This document shows, one piece after another, positions 45,444 to 54,628 of a stretch of 64,000 nt of DNA. Each line of letters opens with the position of its first letter. Position 1 is the stretch's first letter. The translations under genes were made by a program, and so were the position numbers. This stretch comes from Pseudofrankia saprophytica (GTDB lineage Bacteria; Actinomycetota; Actinomycetes; Frankiales; Frankiaceae), in NCBI RefSeq assembly GCF_000235425.2, contig NZ_KI912267.1:1229290-1293289 (forward strand), given 5' to 3'. The notes beneath the pieces are model-generated. The model saw only the letters and a list, made by a program, of their open reading frames with translations, was not told where the DNA came from and did not search any database.

Positions 45444-46241
45444 ATGCCCAATGACGAGCAGTCCTTGGCCGGGTTAAATCCGCATATCCCGCATCCAGAG
45501 CGGATCTACAACTACTTCCTCGGCGGCAAGAACAACTTCGCCGTCGACCGCGCCCTGGCCGAACAGATGCTGGCGATCGACCCGACCATCCCCCATATCG
45601 CGCAGGCGAACCGGGCCTTCCTGCGACGCTCCGTGACGTACCTGGCCGCCGACGCGGGCATCCGGCAGTTCCTCGACATCGGAACCGGCCTGCCGGCCAA
45701 CGACAACATCCATGAGGTCGCCCAGCGCGTCGCCCCCGAGAGCCGCATCGTCTACGTCGACAACGACCCGCTCGTGATGGCGCACGCCCGGGCGCTGCTG
45801 ACCGGTGTTCCCGAGGGCACGACCGCCTACCTGCAGGCCGACCTGCGTGACCCGGAGAAGATCCTGGGGGAGGCGGCGGACGCGCTGGACTTCTCCCAGC
45901 CGATCGCGACCCTGCTGCACGGCGTGGTGCAGTTCATCCCGGAGTTCGACGAGGCGCACCAGGTCATCCGAACCCTCCTGGACGCGATGCCGGTTGGCAG
46001 CTACCTCTCGTTGGCCCACATCGCCGCGGACGTCCGTCCCGAGACCGCCCGCAGCATGGACGAGGCGAGCGCCAGCAGCCCGGTGGTCTCCGTCTACCGG
46101 ACACGCGACGAGGTCGCGCGCTTCGTGGCCGGTCTCGAACTCGTCGAGCCCGGCCTCGTCACCGCCTCCGAGTGGCGTCCCGACCCCGGCGCCGACTCCA
46201 CCCCCGTGCCTATCTGGGTGGCGGTCGCGCGGAAGCCCTGA
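45444..46241 (+). CDS. DUF574-type SAM-dependent methyltransferase
   Basis: 265 residues from an ATG with GGAG six bases upstream; ATGs at 45372 and 45408 and a GTG at 45438 are weaker. The family mark is HPERIYNYFLGGKNNFAVDR, followed by AFLRRSVTYLAADAGIRQFL and the SAM loop DIGTGLPANDNIHEVAQ. Streptomyces and Frankia carry many copies; most have no known substrate. Cytosolic. Not tightly linked to neighbours. Confidence 0.93.
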   Translation: MPNDEQSLAGLNPHIPHPERIYNYFLGGKNNFAVDRALAEQMLAIDPTIPHIAQANRAFLRRSVTYLAADAGIRQFLDIGTGLPANDNIHEVAQRVAPESRIVYVDNDPLVMAHARALLTGVPEGTTAYLQADLRDPEKILGEAADALDFSQPIATLLHGVVQFIPEFDEAHQVIRTLLDAMPVGSYLSLAHIAADVRPETARSMDEASASSPVVSVYRTRDEVARFVAGLELVEPGLVTASEWRPDPGADSTPVPIWVAVARKP

Positions 46242-46288
46242 GCGCCGCGGTTCCGGCCCCGTCTGGCCGGTCTGGCACGATCCCGGAC

Positions 46289-47152
46289 GTGGGCTCGGTG
46301 GTGGCACTGCACGCGCATCCGGACGACGAGGCGCTGTGGAGCGGTGGGACGCTGGCGTTGCTCGCCGCGGCGGGACATCGCGTGGTGATCGTCGTCGCGA
46401 CCGACGGGCACCTGGGAAACGGCTCCGATCCGCAGGCACGCGTCCGCCTGGACGAGTTGCGGGCAAGCGCGGCGGAGCTTGGGGCCGCCCGGGTCGAGCA
46501 CCTCGGCTACGCCGACAGCGGGCATGGGCCGCTGTTCTACCCGGACCCGGTGGACCGGCAGCGGTTCGCGCGCGCCGACCTCGACGAGGCGGCCGGGAGA
46601 CTGGCCGACCTGCTGCGCGCGGAGAAGGCGTCGGTGCTGATCAGCTACGACGCGCGCGGTGGGTACGGGCATCGTGATCATGTGCGGGTGCACGAGGTAG
46701 GCGTCCGCGCGGCGGACCTGGTCGGCGGCGTCCGGCTGTTGGAGGCGACGCTCCCGCGCGAGACCATCGAGCGACTGGTCCGCGTCGGCCGGTTGGGCTC
46801 GCTGTTCCGGCCGTCGCGGCTGTTCCGGCTGTTCCGGTCGTCCCGGCTGTTCCGGTCGTCCCGGCCAGGTAGCCCGGCCGCGGCGGTGCCGGAGCCCGCT
46901 CCCCCGATGTTCACCCCACGCCGGGAGATCGCCTACCGGGTGGACGTCCGCCGCTATGCGCGCCAGAAGCGCGCCTCACTTGCCGCGCATGCCTCCCAGC
47001 TCGCCGGCCCGCGCGCGCCAGCTCGCCTGCGCCGCTACGTCACCCGCCTTCCGGTTCCGCTGTTCGCCCTGCTCGGCGGCCGCGAGTACTTCAACGATCC
47101 GTGCGGCACCCCTGCCGCCTCGTTCCTGGATGCCTTCACCGAGGTCGTCTGA
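46289..47152 (+). CDS. PIG-L family deacetylase
   Basis: 287 residues from a GTG at 46289. The zinc motif HAHPDDEALWSGG and the later DARGGYGHRDHVRVHEVG match LmbE/PIG-L N-acetylglucosaminyl deacetylases such as MshB and Mca. The middle has an inserted Arg/Phe/Ser repeat (SRLFRSSRLFRSSRPG) of about 25 residues with a repeated DNA unit (about 46800-46866), not seen in standard members. Its substrate is a small N-acyl sugar or thiol conjugate. No signal peptide. Confidence 0.88.
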   Translation: MGSVVALHAHPDDEALWSGGTLALLAAAGHRVVIVVATDGHLGNGSDPQARVRLDELRASAAELGAARVEHLGYADSGHGPLFYPDPVDRQRFARADLDEAAGRLADLLRAEKASVLISYDARGGYGHRDHVRVHEVGVRAADLVGGVRLLEATLPRETIERLVRVGRLGSLFRPSRLFRLFRSSRLFRSSRPGSPAAAVPEPAPPMFTPRREIAYRVDVRRYARQKRASLAAHASQLAGPRAPARLRRYVTRLPVPLFALLGGREYFNDPCGTPAASFLDAFTEVV

Positions 47153-47169
47153 CGCCCCGCGCCACCGAT

Positions 47170-47221
47170 GTGCGCGTACGCGCACCGGCGCACCCATGTG
47201 CGCGTACACGCGCATGGGTGC
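47170..47221. terminator. two adjacent palindromes between convergent genes
   Basis: GTGCGCGTACGCGCAC (47170-47185) is a perfect 16-base palindrome. It is followed by a hairpin with stem GCACCCATG (47190-47198) and CATGGGTGC (47213-47221), whose interior can pair further (CGCG, loop TACA, CGCG). The place between the PIG-L stop and the DUF2277 stop suggests bidirectional termination. Confidence 0.65.
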
Positions 47222-47274
47222 AGCTGTGACGAGGGGTAAGGGCGAGGCGCGGCTGGACGGGCCGCGGGCGGTGC

Positions 47275-47538
47275 TCAGCGGCCGAGGCGGGCGCGAACCT
47301 CGGGACGGCGCAGCGGCGGGACGGCCGCCGGCGGCTGGCGGCGGGCGGGGAGCCCGTCCAGCAGGCGGTGGACGATGGCCGCCACGTCGGTGACGGCGCC
47401 GTCGAACGCCTCCGCGACGGCCGGCGGCGGCTGGCGCAGTCCGCTGACCTTCCGGATGAACTGCAGCGCGGCTGCCTCGATCTCCTCGTCGGTCGCCGGC
47501 GGCTCGAGGCCGCGCAGCTCCGTGATGTTGCGGCACAT
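47275..47538 (-). CDS. DUF2277 family small protein
   Basis: 87 residues beginning MCRNITELRGLEPPATDEEI, the family hallmark, then AAALQFIRKVSGLRQPPPAV and a helix AVTDVAAIVHRLLDGL. DUF2277 proteins are common in actinobacteria and have no known function. GGAGG lies only one base before the ATG, closer than usual. It is divergent from the acyl-CoA ligase gene. Confidence 0.9.
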   Translation of the reverse strand: MCRNITELRGLEPPATDEEIEAAALQFIRKVSGLRQPPPAVAEAFDGAVTDVAAIVHRLLDGLPARRQPPAAVPPLRRPEVRARLGR

Positions 47539-47766
47539 GCCTCCACGGTAGGTCCGGGCACCGACAGGCCGGTCCGCCGACCTCGCCTTCGTGCGACGGC
47601 CCAGCTCTCTCGCGGTTTCTCGGGACGTCTCCCTGGACGGCCGTCCGCTCCCTGCGCCGGACGAACGCCCGGTCCCGGGTTCCGCGCGCGGCCGATCCGA
47701 CCTAACGTCAGTGATCGGCGTCACACAATCGGCGGCGGGGCGCCCGGCGGATCTGGAGGCGGACGG

Positions 47767-49455
47767 ATGGTGACCACGACGAACCGGACGATCTCGGGGG
47801 CGGGCGCGGCGGGCGCGGGCGGCGGCCGGGGAGCGCCCGATCCGGCTCTCGAGGCCGCACGGACGTACACCTGGGTGACGCAGCTGGTGCGGCACGCCCA
47901 TCAGATCCCGGACGGCGTCGCCCTGCGGTTCGACGGTCGCGGCGTCACCTGGTCCGAGCTCGCCGACCGGGTGTCGCGGATCGCGGCGGCGCTGGTGCGG
48001 CGCGGGATCCGGCCGGGCGACCGGGTCGCGACACTGATGCTCAACCGCGTCGAGCACATCGAGACGGTGCTCGCCGCCGCCTGGGCCGGCGCGGTCGCGG
48101 TGCCGGTGAACTTCCGGCTGGTCGGCGCGGAGGTGGCCTGGATCCTGGACGACTGCGGCGCTGTCGCGCTGGTCGCGGACGCGGCGACCGCCCCGGTCGC
48201 CGCCGCGGCGCGCGCCCAGGTGCCGGTCGAGGTGTGCCTGGTGGCGGGCGGCGATCCGGCGCGGGCCGGGGCCGGCGCCGAGGACTTCGAGGCGGCGGTC
48301 GCGGTCGAACCCGAACGGCCGGACGACGCGGGCACGGCCGGGGTGGCGGGTGGACGGTTCCCCTACGCCCAGGTCCGCGAGACCGACACGTTCCTGATCA
48401 TGTACACGTCGGGGACGACCGGGAGCCCCAAGGGCGCGATGCTGACCCATCTCAACCTGCTGATGCAGGCGATCACGGCGATGCGCTCCTACCGCCTCGC
48501 CGACGGCGAGGCGGTGGTCCTCGTGAGCGCTCCGCTGTTCCACATCGCCGGCGTCGGCGCGCTGGCACCGGTGCTGCTGACCGGCGGCCGGGCCGTCGTG
48601 GTGCCGACGGGGGCGTTCGACGCGGCGGCGCTCGTCGACCTGATGGCCCGCGAGCGGGTTACCAGCGCCTTCCTCGTGCCGACGCAGTGGCAGGCGGTGT
48701 GCGAGGTGCCAGGGGTGCGGGAGCGGGATCTGGCGCTGCAGTCGATGTCCTGGGGCGCGTCGCCCGCATTGGCGTCGACGTTGGAGGCGATGGCGGCGAC
48801 GTTTCCGGGCGTCGCGAATGTCGCCGTCTTCGGGCAGACGGAGCTGTCGCCGGTCACCTGCGTGCTGGACGGCGCCGACGCGCCGCGCAAGCTGGGGTCG
48901 GTCGGCAGGCCGGTGCCGACGGTGGCGGTCCGCATCGTCGACGACGAGATGCGGGACGTGCCGCGCGGCGAGGTCGGGGAGATCGTCTACCGGGGGCCGG
49001 GGCTCATGTCCGGCTACTGGCGCAACCCCGAGGCGACGGCGGCGGCGTACGCCGGCGGCTGGTTCCATTCTGGCGACCTCGTCCGTGAGGACGCGGAGGG
49101 ATTCCTCTACGTCGTCGACCGGAAGAAGGACATGATCATCTCAGGTGGCGAGAACATCTACTGCGCCGAGGTCGAAAATGCCGTCGCCGGCCACCCGAAG
49201 GTGCGCGACGTGGCCCTCATCGGCGTCCCGCACCCGCGCTGGATCGAGACGCCGCTCGCGGTGATCGAACCCGCCGACCCGAACGACCCGCCGACGCTCG
49301 ACGACATCCTCACCTGGACGAGGGACCGGCTCGCCTCCTACAAGAAGCCGACCGCCATCGAGATCGTCGACGTGCTCCCCCGCAACGCCAGCGGCAAGGT
49401 CCGCAAGGTCGACCTCCGCGCCCGCTACGGGACGCGCGGGGCGAGCTCCGGCTGA
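47767..49455 (+). CDS. AMP-forming acyl-CoA synthetase
   Basis: 562 residues from ATG with GGAGG eight bases upstream. Adenylate-forming motifs: P-loop-like YTSGTTGSPKGAMLTH, VFGQTELSPVT, GWFHSGDLVREDAEG, DRKKDMIISGGENIYCAEVE, and the catalytic Lys in LPRNASGKVRKVD. It activates a carboxylic acid to the CoA thioester via acyl-AMP. The first 30 residues are Gly/Ala-rich. It may prime the product of the neighbouring catabolic genes for beta-oxidation. Ends before a strong hairpin. Confidence 0.93.
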   Translation: MVTTTNRTISGAGAAGAGGGRGAPDPALEAARTYTWVTQLVRHAHQIPDGVALRFDGRGVTWSELADRVSRIAAALVRRGIRPGDRVATLMLNRVEHIETVLAAAWAGAVAVPVNFRLVGAEVAWILDDCGAVALVADAATAPVAAAARAQVPVEVCLVAGGDPARAGAGAEDFEAAVAVEPERPDDAGTAGVAGGRFPYAQVRETDTFLIMYTSGTTGSPKGAMLTHLNLLMQAITAMRSYRLADGEAVVLVSAPLFHIAGVGALAPVLLTGGRAVVVPTGAFDAAALVDLMARERVTSAFLVPTQWQAVCEVPGVRERDLALQSMSWGASPALASTLEAMAATFPGVANVAVFGQTELSPVTCVLDGADAPRKLGSVGRPVPTVAVRIVDDEMRDVPRGEVGEIVYRGPGLMSGYWRNPEATAAAYAGGWFHSGDLVREDAEGFLYVVDRKKDMIISGGENIYCAEVENAVAGHPKVRDVALIGVPHPRWIETPLAVIEPADPNDPPTLDDILTWTRDRLASYKKPTAIEIVDVLPRNASGKVRKVDLRARYGTRGASSG

Positions 49456-49484
49456 TGCCGCCCGCCGCGGCTGCCGCCAGCCGC

Positions 49485-49518
49485 GGCGTGAGTTCTGGAG
49501 AGGCGTGAGTTCTGGAGA
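49485..49518. repeat. 17-bp unit twice in tandem
   Basis: GGCGTGAGTTCTGGAGA at 49485-49501 and 49502-49518, identical, ending at the base of the following hairpin. Confidence 0.85.
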
Positions 49519-49566
49519 TCAGTCAGACGCGGCGCGCCAGTGGTGACGCGCGGCGTCTGACTGATC
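49517..49566. terminator. 20-bp near-perfect hairpin, bidirectional terminator
   Basis: GATCAGTCAGACGC pairs with GCGTCTGACTGATC, then one G-G mismatch, then GCGCG with CGCGC, loop CCAGTGGTGA. It lies between the stops of the acyl-CoA ligase (+) and the EamA gene (-). Confidence 0.88.
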
Positions 49567-49609
49567 GTCGGCCAGCTGGCGCGGACGGGGGGCGTCTGGT
49601 GAGGCGGCG

Positions 49610-50668
49610 TTAGCGGGCGGGCTTGTGGCGGGACAGGGCCCAGCCGCGCACGCCCGGCTGTCGGGTCGACGGCGCGCCCGGAGCCGGGTGTGGCGAGGCC
49701 GGCGGTGCCGCGACCGATGTGGCCGACCCGGCCAGGACGGCCGAGGCCGACAGGGTGGACGGGGCCGACAGGGTGGACGGGGCGACCAGGGGTGGCTCGG
49801 TCGCGGCCGGTGGCCGCGCGGAGGTCGTCGCCAGGACCGAACCGACGAGGATCAGCGTGAACCCCACGCCGATGGACCAGGTCAGCGATTCACCGAGGAA
49901 GATCGCGCCGGCGGCGATGGCGACCGCCGGGTTGACGTAGGTGATGACGGTCGCGCGGGCGTTGCCGACCTCGCGGATCAGCGCGAAGAACAGGACGAAC
50001 GCCAGCGCCGTGCAGATCAGGCCGAGGGCGACGAGCGCGCCCAGAACCCGGGCGCTCGGGACGGCACTCGGCCAGGTCGCGACGGCGGGGCCGGTGTAGA
50101 CGAGCACGGCGAACGTGAGGCAGGCGGCCGTCATCGGCAACGACGGCACGTCGCCGAGCCGGCGCACGGCGATCAACGGGGCGGTCGCGTAGCAGACCGC
50201 GACGGCGAGAACCTCCAGGACCGGCCGGACGCCGAAGCCGTCGATGCCGGGCACGGCGAGCGCCGCGACGCCGCCGGTCCCGATCGCGAGGCCGAGCCAG
50301 CGGGCCATGGTGATGCGTTCGGTGCCGCCGGCGAGCCGCGTCGCGACGACCGCGACGACCGGAGTGGCGGCGACGAGCAGGCCGGTCAGCGAGCTGGACA
50401 GATGCTGCTCGGCATCGGAGAGCAGGATCCACGGGCCGAGGATCTCGATCGTGGCGAACGCGAGGATCGGCCGCCAGTGCCGCGCCACCTGGGCGCAGCC
50501 CTCCCGGTCACGCAACGCCAGCGGGGCCAGCACCAGCGCGCCGACCCCCGTGCGGGCCAGCACCAGCACCGGCCCCGACACTCCTTCGACCGCCACCTTG
50601 ATGAGCAGGTAGGGAATTCCCCAGATCACGCTCATCGCCGCGAACAGCGCCCAGCCCCGCCTCGTCAT
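49610..50668 (-). CDS. EamA/DMT-type membrane transporter
   Basis: 352 residues with ten hydrophobic segments in two EamA halves (first: ALFAAMSVIWGIPYLLIKVA; second: VYTGPAVATWPSA to GVGFTLILVGSVLATTS). The C-terminal 65 residues are a Ser/Ala/Pro tail with a repeated 18-base DNA unit (STLSAP). Members export amino acids or small metabolites; this one cannot be assigned. The ATG 50668 is chosen as the first Met before the first helix. Confidence 0.9.
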   Translation of the reverse strand: MTRRGWALFAAMSVIWGIPYLLIKVAVEGVSGPVLVLARTGVGALVLAPLALRDREGCAQVARHWRPILAFATIEILGPWILLSDAEQHLSSSLTGLLVAATPVVAVVATRLAGGTERITMARWLGLAIGTGGVAALAVPGIDGFGVRPVLEVLAVAVCYATAPLIAVRRLGDVPSLPMTAACLTFAVLVYTGPAVATWPSAVPSARVLGALVALGLICTALAFVLFFALIREVGNARATVITYVNPAVAIAAGAIFLGESLTWSIGVGFTLILVGSVLATTSARPPAATEPPLVAPSTLSAPSTLSASAVLAGSATSVAAPPASPHPAPGAPSTRQPGVRGWALSRHKPAR

Positions 50669-50806
50669 CAACGCACAACCTTCCAGCCGGGCCGGCAGTC
50701 CACATCGGTCCACATCGGTCCGCGCGCGGACATCGCACGCGCAGAGCCTGCTCTGGACCTCAACGGAGGTCCATCTACTTTTTGTTAGGGGAAACGCGAA
50801 GAATTT

Positions 50807-51349
50807 CTATACAGTTGGCGCTCGCCGGCGGGCCCGGTAGGCGGCGACGGCCTCGCGGTTGCCACAGGCGACCGAGCAGAAGCGACGGGAGCGGTTGCGG
50901 GAGAGGTCGATGACCAGGCCCTCGCAGCCGTCGGCGGCGCAGACGGCGAGACGGGTCATCTCGTCGAGGCGGATCAGGTCGACCATCGCCATCGCCGTCT
51001 CGACCATGATCCGAGTAGTGAACGGCGCGTTCCCCGGAACGGCGTGAATGTGCCAGTCGAAGCCGCCGTGCCGGACCAGGCGCGGGACGGCGTGGGCGTC
51101 GGCGAGCACCTGGTTGGCCACCTCGGCGGCGTCGTCGCGGCTGCCGGCGAGCAGGCGGCGCAGCCTCGGGCGCAGCTCGCGGACCGCGGCGAGCTCGGTC
51201 TCGTCGCCGTCGCGGTGGCCGGTGTAGTGGAACTCGTCGAAGAAGTCGTCCAGCTGCTCGACGGTCTCGAGAGTGTCCGGCGGCTCGGCGGAATTGACCA
51301 GCCAGACCGCCGCGAGCAGCGACGCCTCCGTGTCATGAGCAAACAGCAC
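50807..51349 (-). CDS. CGNR zinc-finger transcriptional regulator (ABATE domain)
   Basis: 180 residues from a GTG. The stress-response ABATE domain covers 1-125, the CGNR finger follows: CAADGCEGLVIDLSRNRSRR then FCSVACGNREAVAAYRARR, with four Cys for zinc and the name-giving CGNR. These proteins are taken to bind DNA and often lie beside transporter genes. Only 39 bases separate it from the divergent EamA gene, so it most likely regulates that exporter. Confidence 0.92.
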   Translation of the reverse strand: MLFAHDTEASLLAAVWLVNSAEPPDTLETVEQLDDFFDEFHYTGHRDGDETELAAVRELRPRLRRLLAGSRDDAAEVANQVLADAHAVPRLVRHGGFDWHIHAVPGNAPFTTRIMVETAMAMVDLIRLDEMTRLAVCAADGCEGLVIDLSRNRSRRFCSVACGNREAVAAYRARRRAPTV

Positions 51350-51388
51350 GTTGACATATTACACCCGACCGACATAGCGTCATTAGTC
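51350..51388. promoter_or_regulatory. 39-bp divergent promoter between CGNR and EamA genes
   Basis: An AT-rich piece (TTGACATATTACAC at its left end, CATTAGTCAT at its right end) is the whole space for two promoters. Short GTCAT/ATGAC elements recur inside and just after the EamA start (to 51411). One regulator bound here must affect both genes. Confidence 0.55.
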
Positions 51389-52636
51389 ATGAAGTCCCTG
51401 ACACATGACATGGCGGCACCCGGCCGGGCGGGAGACGGCGCCGCGGTGGCCACACTGGCGGGCGGGGCCGGCGTCCGTGCGCTCGCCGGCCCCGTCACCG
51501 CGGGTGGCGCCGCCCCCGACCTGCCGAACGGCACCCCTGACAACGGCGCGGCGGGTCACGTCGCCGCGGGCAGCGGGTCCGCCGTTGGCACGCTGCTGGC
51601 GCTCGTCTCGGCGGCGTCGTTCGGGATGTCGGGGGCACTCGCGCGTGGGCTGATGGACAGCGGCTGGACGGCGGGCGCGGCGGTCACGGCACGGGTGATG
51701 ATCGCGGCGGCGGTGCTGCTGGTGCCGGCGCTGGTCGCGTTGCGCGGACGGTGGTGGCTCCTGCGGCGCAACGCCGGGCTGCTGGTCGGCTATGGGCTGA
51801 TCGCGGTCGCCGGCTGCCAGCTGTGCTACTTCAACGCCGTCGACCACATGGAGGTCGGTTCGGCGTTGCTCATCGAGTACACGGCGCCGGTGCTGGTGGT
51901 GCTGTGGCTCTGGGGCCGGCACGGGCAGCGGCCGGGACCGCGGACGCTGGTCGGTGCCGTCCTCGCCGCGCTCGGGCTCGTCGGCGTGCTCGACCTGGTC
52001 GACGGCACCCAGGTGAGCCTGGTCGGCATGCTGTGGGCGCTCGGCGCGATGGTCGGCGCGGCGATCTACTTCGTGCTGTCAGCGGCCGACGACACGGGCC
52101 TTCCGCCGATCGTGCTCGCCGCCGGCGGGCTCGTGGTCGGCGCGGTCGCGCTGGTCGTCGCGGGCGGGGTCGGGATGGTGCCGATGGCCGCGTCGACGGC
52201 GCCGGTGACCTACCGGGACGTGACGGTGCTCTGGTGGGTGCCGCTGGCGCTGGTCGGCCTGGTCGCGTGCGCGCTGGCCTACTGCGCGGGGATCGCGGCC
52301 AGCCGGCGGCTCGGGCCGCGCCTCGCCTCGTTCGTCGCCCTGTTCGAGGTCGTGGCGGCGCTCGGCTTCGCCTGGCTGCTGCTCGCCGAGCTCCCCCGGC
52401 CCGTCCAGCTGCTCGGCGGCGTCCTCATCCTGGCCGGCGTCATCACCGTGAAGTCCGGCGAGCCGAGGACGGAGCGCCCCGCGCCTTCCGCGGCCGGGGC
52501 GCCACCAGCGGCCGATGTTCCCGAGGGTCCCGATGGTCCCGAGGGTCAGGCGAAGTCGGCCGGGCTGAACTCCCGCGGCTCGACGATGACCAGCCAGTTG
52601 CCGGAGTTGTCACGCATGACCGCCTCCACGCCGTAA
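51389..52636 (+). CDS. EamA-family transporter
   Basis: 415 residues. An unusual 65-residue Gly/Ala tail precedes the first helix (GTLLALVSAASFGMSGALAR). Ten segments in two EamA halves follow, including 'CQLCYFNAVDHMEVGSALLI' and 'RLGPRLASFVALFEVVAALG', the RhaT/PecM-like pattern. The C-terminal 55 residues are hydrophilic and their coding region overlaps the convergent VOC gene by 91 bases. An ATG at 51410 is an alternative start. Probably under CGNR control. Confidence 0.9.
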   Translation: MKSLTHDMAAPGRAGDGAAVATLAGGAGVRALAGPVTAGGAAPDLPNGTPDNGAAGHVAAGSGSAVGTLLALVSAASFGMSGALARGLMDSGWTAGAAVTARVMIAAAVLLVPALVALRGRWWLLRRNAGLLVGYGLIAVAGCQLCYFNAVDHMEVGSALLIEYTAPVLVVLWLWGRHGQRPGPRTLVGAVLAALGLVGVLDLVDGTQVSLVGMLWALGAMVGAAIYFVLSAADDTGLPPIVLAAGGLVVGAVALVVAGGVGMVPMAASTAPVTYRDVTVLWWVPLALVGLVACALAYCAGIAASRRLGPRLASFVALFEVVAALGFAWLLLAELPRPVQLLGGVLILAGVITVKSGEPRTERPAPSAAGAPPAADVPEGPDGPEGQAKSAGLNSRGSTMTSQLPELSRMTASTP

Positions 52637-52974
52637 GGCCGGTCGGACGGCTCCTGCAGGAACTCGACGCCCTTGGCGGACAGCTCCTCGTAGGTCTTGC
52701 GGCAGTCGTCGACGGTGAGCCCGAGGCCGCCCATGTTCCCCTTGCCGAGCTGCCGGCGGTAGAACTCGGCGGCCTCCGGGTCCAGCGGCGGCCCGGGGAT
52801 CATCAAGGTGACGTCCAGCTCTGGCTGGCTGGGATGCCCGACGGTGACCCATCGGAAGCCCTCGCCCATGGTGATGTCGGTGCGCGGCTCGAAGCCGAGG
52901 ACGTCGACGTAGAAGTTCTTCGTCTCGTCCTGGTCGCGGCAGTAGACGGTGACTAGCGAAATATTCGTGATCAT
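52546..52974 (-). CDS. VOC-family (glyoxalase/dioxygenase-fold) protein
   Basis: 142 residues with one pair of beta-alpha-beta-beta-beta modules: ISLVTVYCRDQDETKNFYVD, and GLGLTVDDCRKTYEELSAKG, ending in 'RDNSGNWLVIVEP'. Members are isomerases, dioxygenases or drug-binding proteins; no activity can be given. Its 3' end overlaps the convergent EamA gene by 91 bases. Confidence 0.9.
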   Translation of the reverse strand: MITNISLVTVYCRDQDETKNFYVDVLGFEPRTDITMGEGFRWVTVGHPSQPELDVTLMIPGPPLDPEAAEFYRRQLGKGNMGGLGLTVDDCRKTYEELSAKGVEFLQEPSDRPYGVEAVMRDNSGNWLVIVEPREFSPADFA

Positions 52975-53236
52975 GAAGTCAGCCTAGGCCAGACCGAACG
53001 CGGCTCGCTTCTCCGAAATTGCGCAGGTCGCGGGCCGGAGGTGACCGGTGACCGGGCGCCTCGGGCCACGCGCCGCCGGCCGGACGCCTCGGGCCGGCCG
53101 CTGGAGCCATTCGCCTGTAGGAGGAAGTCCCCCGATGTTCCCGCTCGCCGGGTCCCGGGATGCTGCCGCCATGCGGGTCAGTTACCAAGCCACAGACGCC
53201 CACGTCACAAGCAAAAGGCCAGCCTCGGACGCGGAC

Positions 53237-54100
53237 ATGACGTGCGCACGCGTCCCAGGCGCGCTGGCGCGCCGTCTTCCGGCGGTGCTGGCCGGACTCG
53301 CCGCCACCGCCGTGCTCGTCGCCGCGTGCGGCACAGGCACCTCGACCGAGCCGAAGCCGGCCAGCGGCGACCAGGCCACCGGACCGGCCACGCCGTTGGG
53401 GGTGGCGGCCGCGGCCGAGCCGACTGTGGTCATGGGCGCGGGCGACGCACTGAGCGCCACCGTCGAGAAGTTCCGCGGAATCCTCGGACCGGACAACGGT
53501 GGAGCGCCGGGCGGCGCCCCGAACGGCCATCGCGAGATCAACTGGGACGGTGTGCCGGACGAGCTCGCGGCGCCGAACACGCTGCCGGCGGACTTCTTCA
53601 ACGCGGCCGTGGAGCCGCGCGCCCGCGGGTTGGTACTCGAGGTCGGCGCGGGTGGCCACCTGTCCGTGAGCGCCGACGAAGGCAACCCGGCGGGCGTCCC
53701 TGTCCGGTTCGGCGACCTCAACCCGAGCTACCCGGCCACCTTCGAGACCTTCAGCGCGCCGCGGCTGTTCACTCCGGTCGGCACCGAAACCGTCGACCTG
53801 AAGTTCTTCGTGCCCGGCACGAACCAGCCGGCGACGGTACGCGGGTTCGGCGCGGTCTACGCCGATGTGGACACCGACGCCGGGCCCACGTTCGAGTACT
53901 ACGACGCCGACGGCAAAAAGATCGGTACCGAACGGGTGCCGTCGGGTCCGGACGCGCTGTCTTTCCTCGGCGTCGCCTACCCGGAGCCGGTCATCGCCTC
54001 GGTGCGCATCGTCTACGTCGTCCTCGGCCCGACCGAGGACGCCAGCCACGACGTCGCCGTCATGGACGACTTCTTCTACGGCGAGCCGCTGCCGCGCTGA
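53237..54100 (+). CDS. secreted lipoprotein of unknown function
   Basis: 287 residues if it starts at the ATG 53237, giving a normal lipoprotein signal (MTCARVPGALARRLPAVLAG to lipobox VAAC). An ATG at 53135 with a strong GGAGGAAG would add 34 residues of atypical codon use, so it is less likely but possible. The mature part has strands and 'GFGAVYADVDTDAGPTFEYY' and 'DASHDVAVMDDFFYGEPLP', as in beta-sandwich proteins near extracellular hydrolases. No catalytic motif recognised. Surface-anchored. Confidence 0.75.
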   Translation: MTCARVPGALARRLPAVLAGLAATAVLVAACGTGTSTEPKPASGDQATGPATPLGVAAAAEPTVVMGAGDALSATVEKFRGILGPDNGGAPGGAPNGHREINWDGVPDELAAPNTLPADFFNAAVEPRARGLVLEVGAGGHLSVSADEGNPAGVPVRFGDLNPSYPATFETFSAPRLFTPVGTETVDLKFFVPGTNQPATVRGFGAVYADVDTDAGPTFEYYDADGKKIGTERVPSGPDALSFLGVAYPEPVIASVRIVYVVLGPTEDASHDVAVMDDFFYGEPLPR

Positions 54101-54172
54101 CGCCCACGTCGCCGCCACCCACGCCGGCGCGCCCGGACGCGGATGCGCCACGCGCACCGGGCCCGCGCGCGC

Positions 54173-54628
54173 TCAGCCTTTCTGGCCGGGGTTCGGGCTG
54201 GCGGTGCAACGGGGGTCCACGGAGCCGCGCATGAACAGGTAGCAGCCAGGGATCCGTGGTCCCCCGCGGGCGGCCCAGCGATCGCGGTAGGCGGCGGGAC
54301 TCTCTCCCACCAGCTGGGTGAACCGCGTCGAGAACGAGCCGAGGCTGGCGAAACCGACCAGCATGCACACCTCGGTGACCGTCAGGTTGGCGTGCCGGAG
54401 CAGGTCCTGTGCCCGCTCGATCCGGCGACGGGTGAGGTAGCGAATCGGCGTCTCGCCGTAGCTCGCCTCGAAGCAGCGGGCGAAATGGAACTTCGAGACC
54501 CGCGCGACCCGGGCCAGCTCGTCGAGGTCGAGTGGCTCCCGGTAATGCCGGTCGATGTGGTCACGGGCCCGCCGCAGGTGCGGCAACAGCTCCAACGGCA
54601 CCGCGCGCGTTCCTGACGCCACCGCCAC
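54173..54628 (-). CDS. AraC-family regulator, DNA-binding domain only
   Basis: 151 residues from a GTG with GGGGGAGG six bases upstream. Two helix-turn-helix motifs: LDLDELARVARVSKFHFARC and the second VTEVCMLVGFASLGSFSTRF, preceded by HIDRHYREPL. There is almost no effector domain, so it may act constitutively or through partners. It is convergent with the lipoprotein and divergent from jetA, with 243 bases between, so it could influence the Wadjet operon promoter; this is only a positional remark. Confidence 0.9.
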   Translation of the reverse strand: MAVASGTRAVPLELLPHLRRARDHIDRHYREPLDLDELARVARVSKFHFARCFEASYGETPIRYLTRRRIERAQDLLRHANLTVTEVCMLVGFASLGSFSTRFTQLVGESPAAYRDRWAARGGPRIPGCYLFMRGSVDPRCTASPNPGQKG

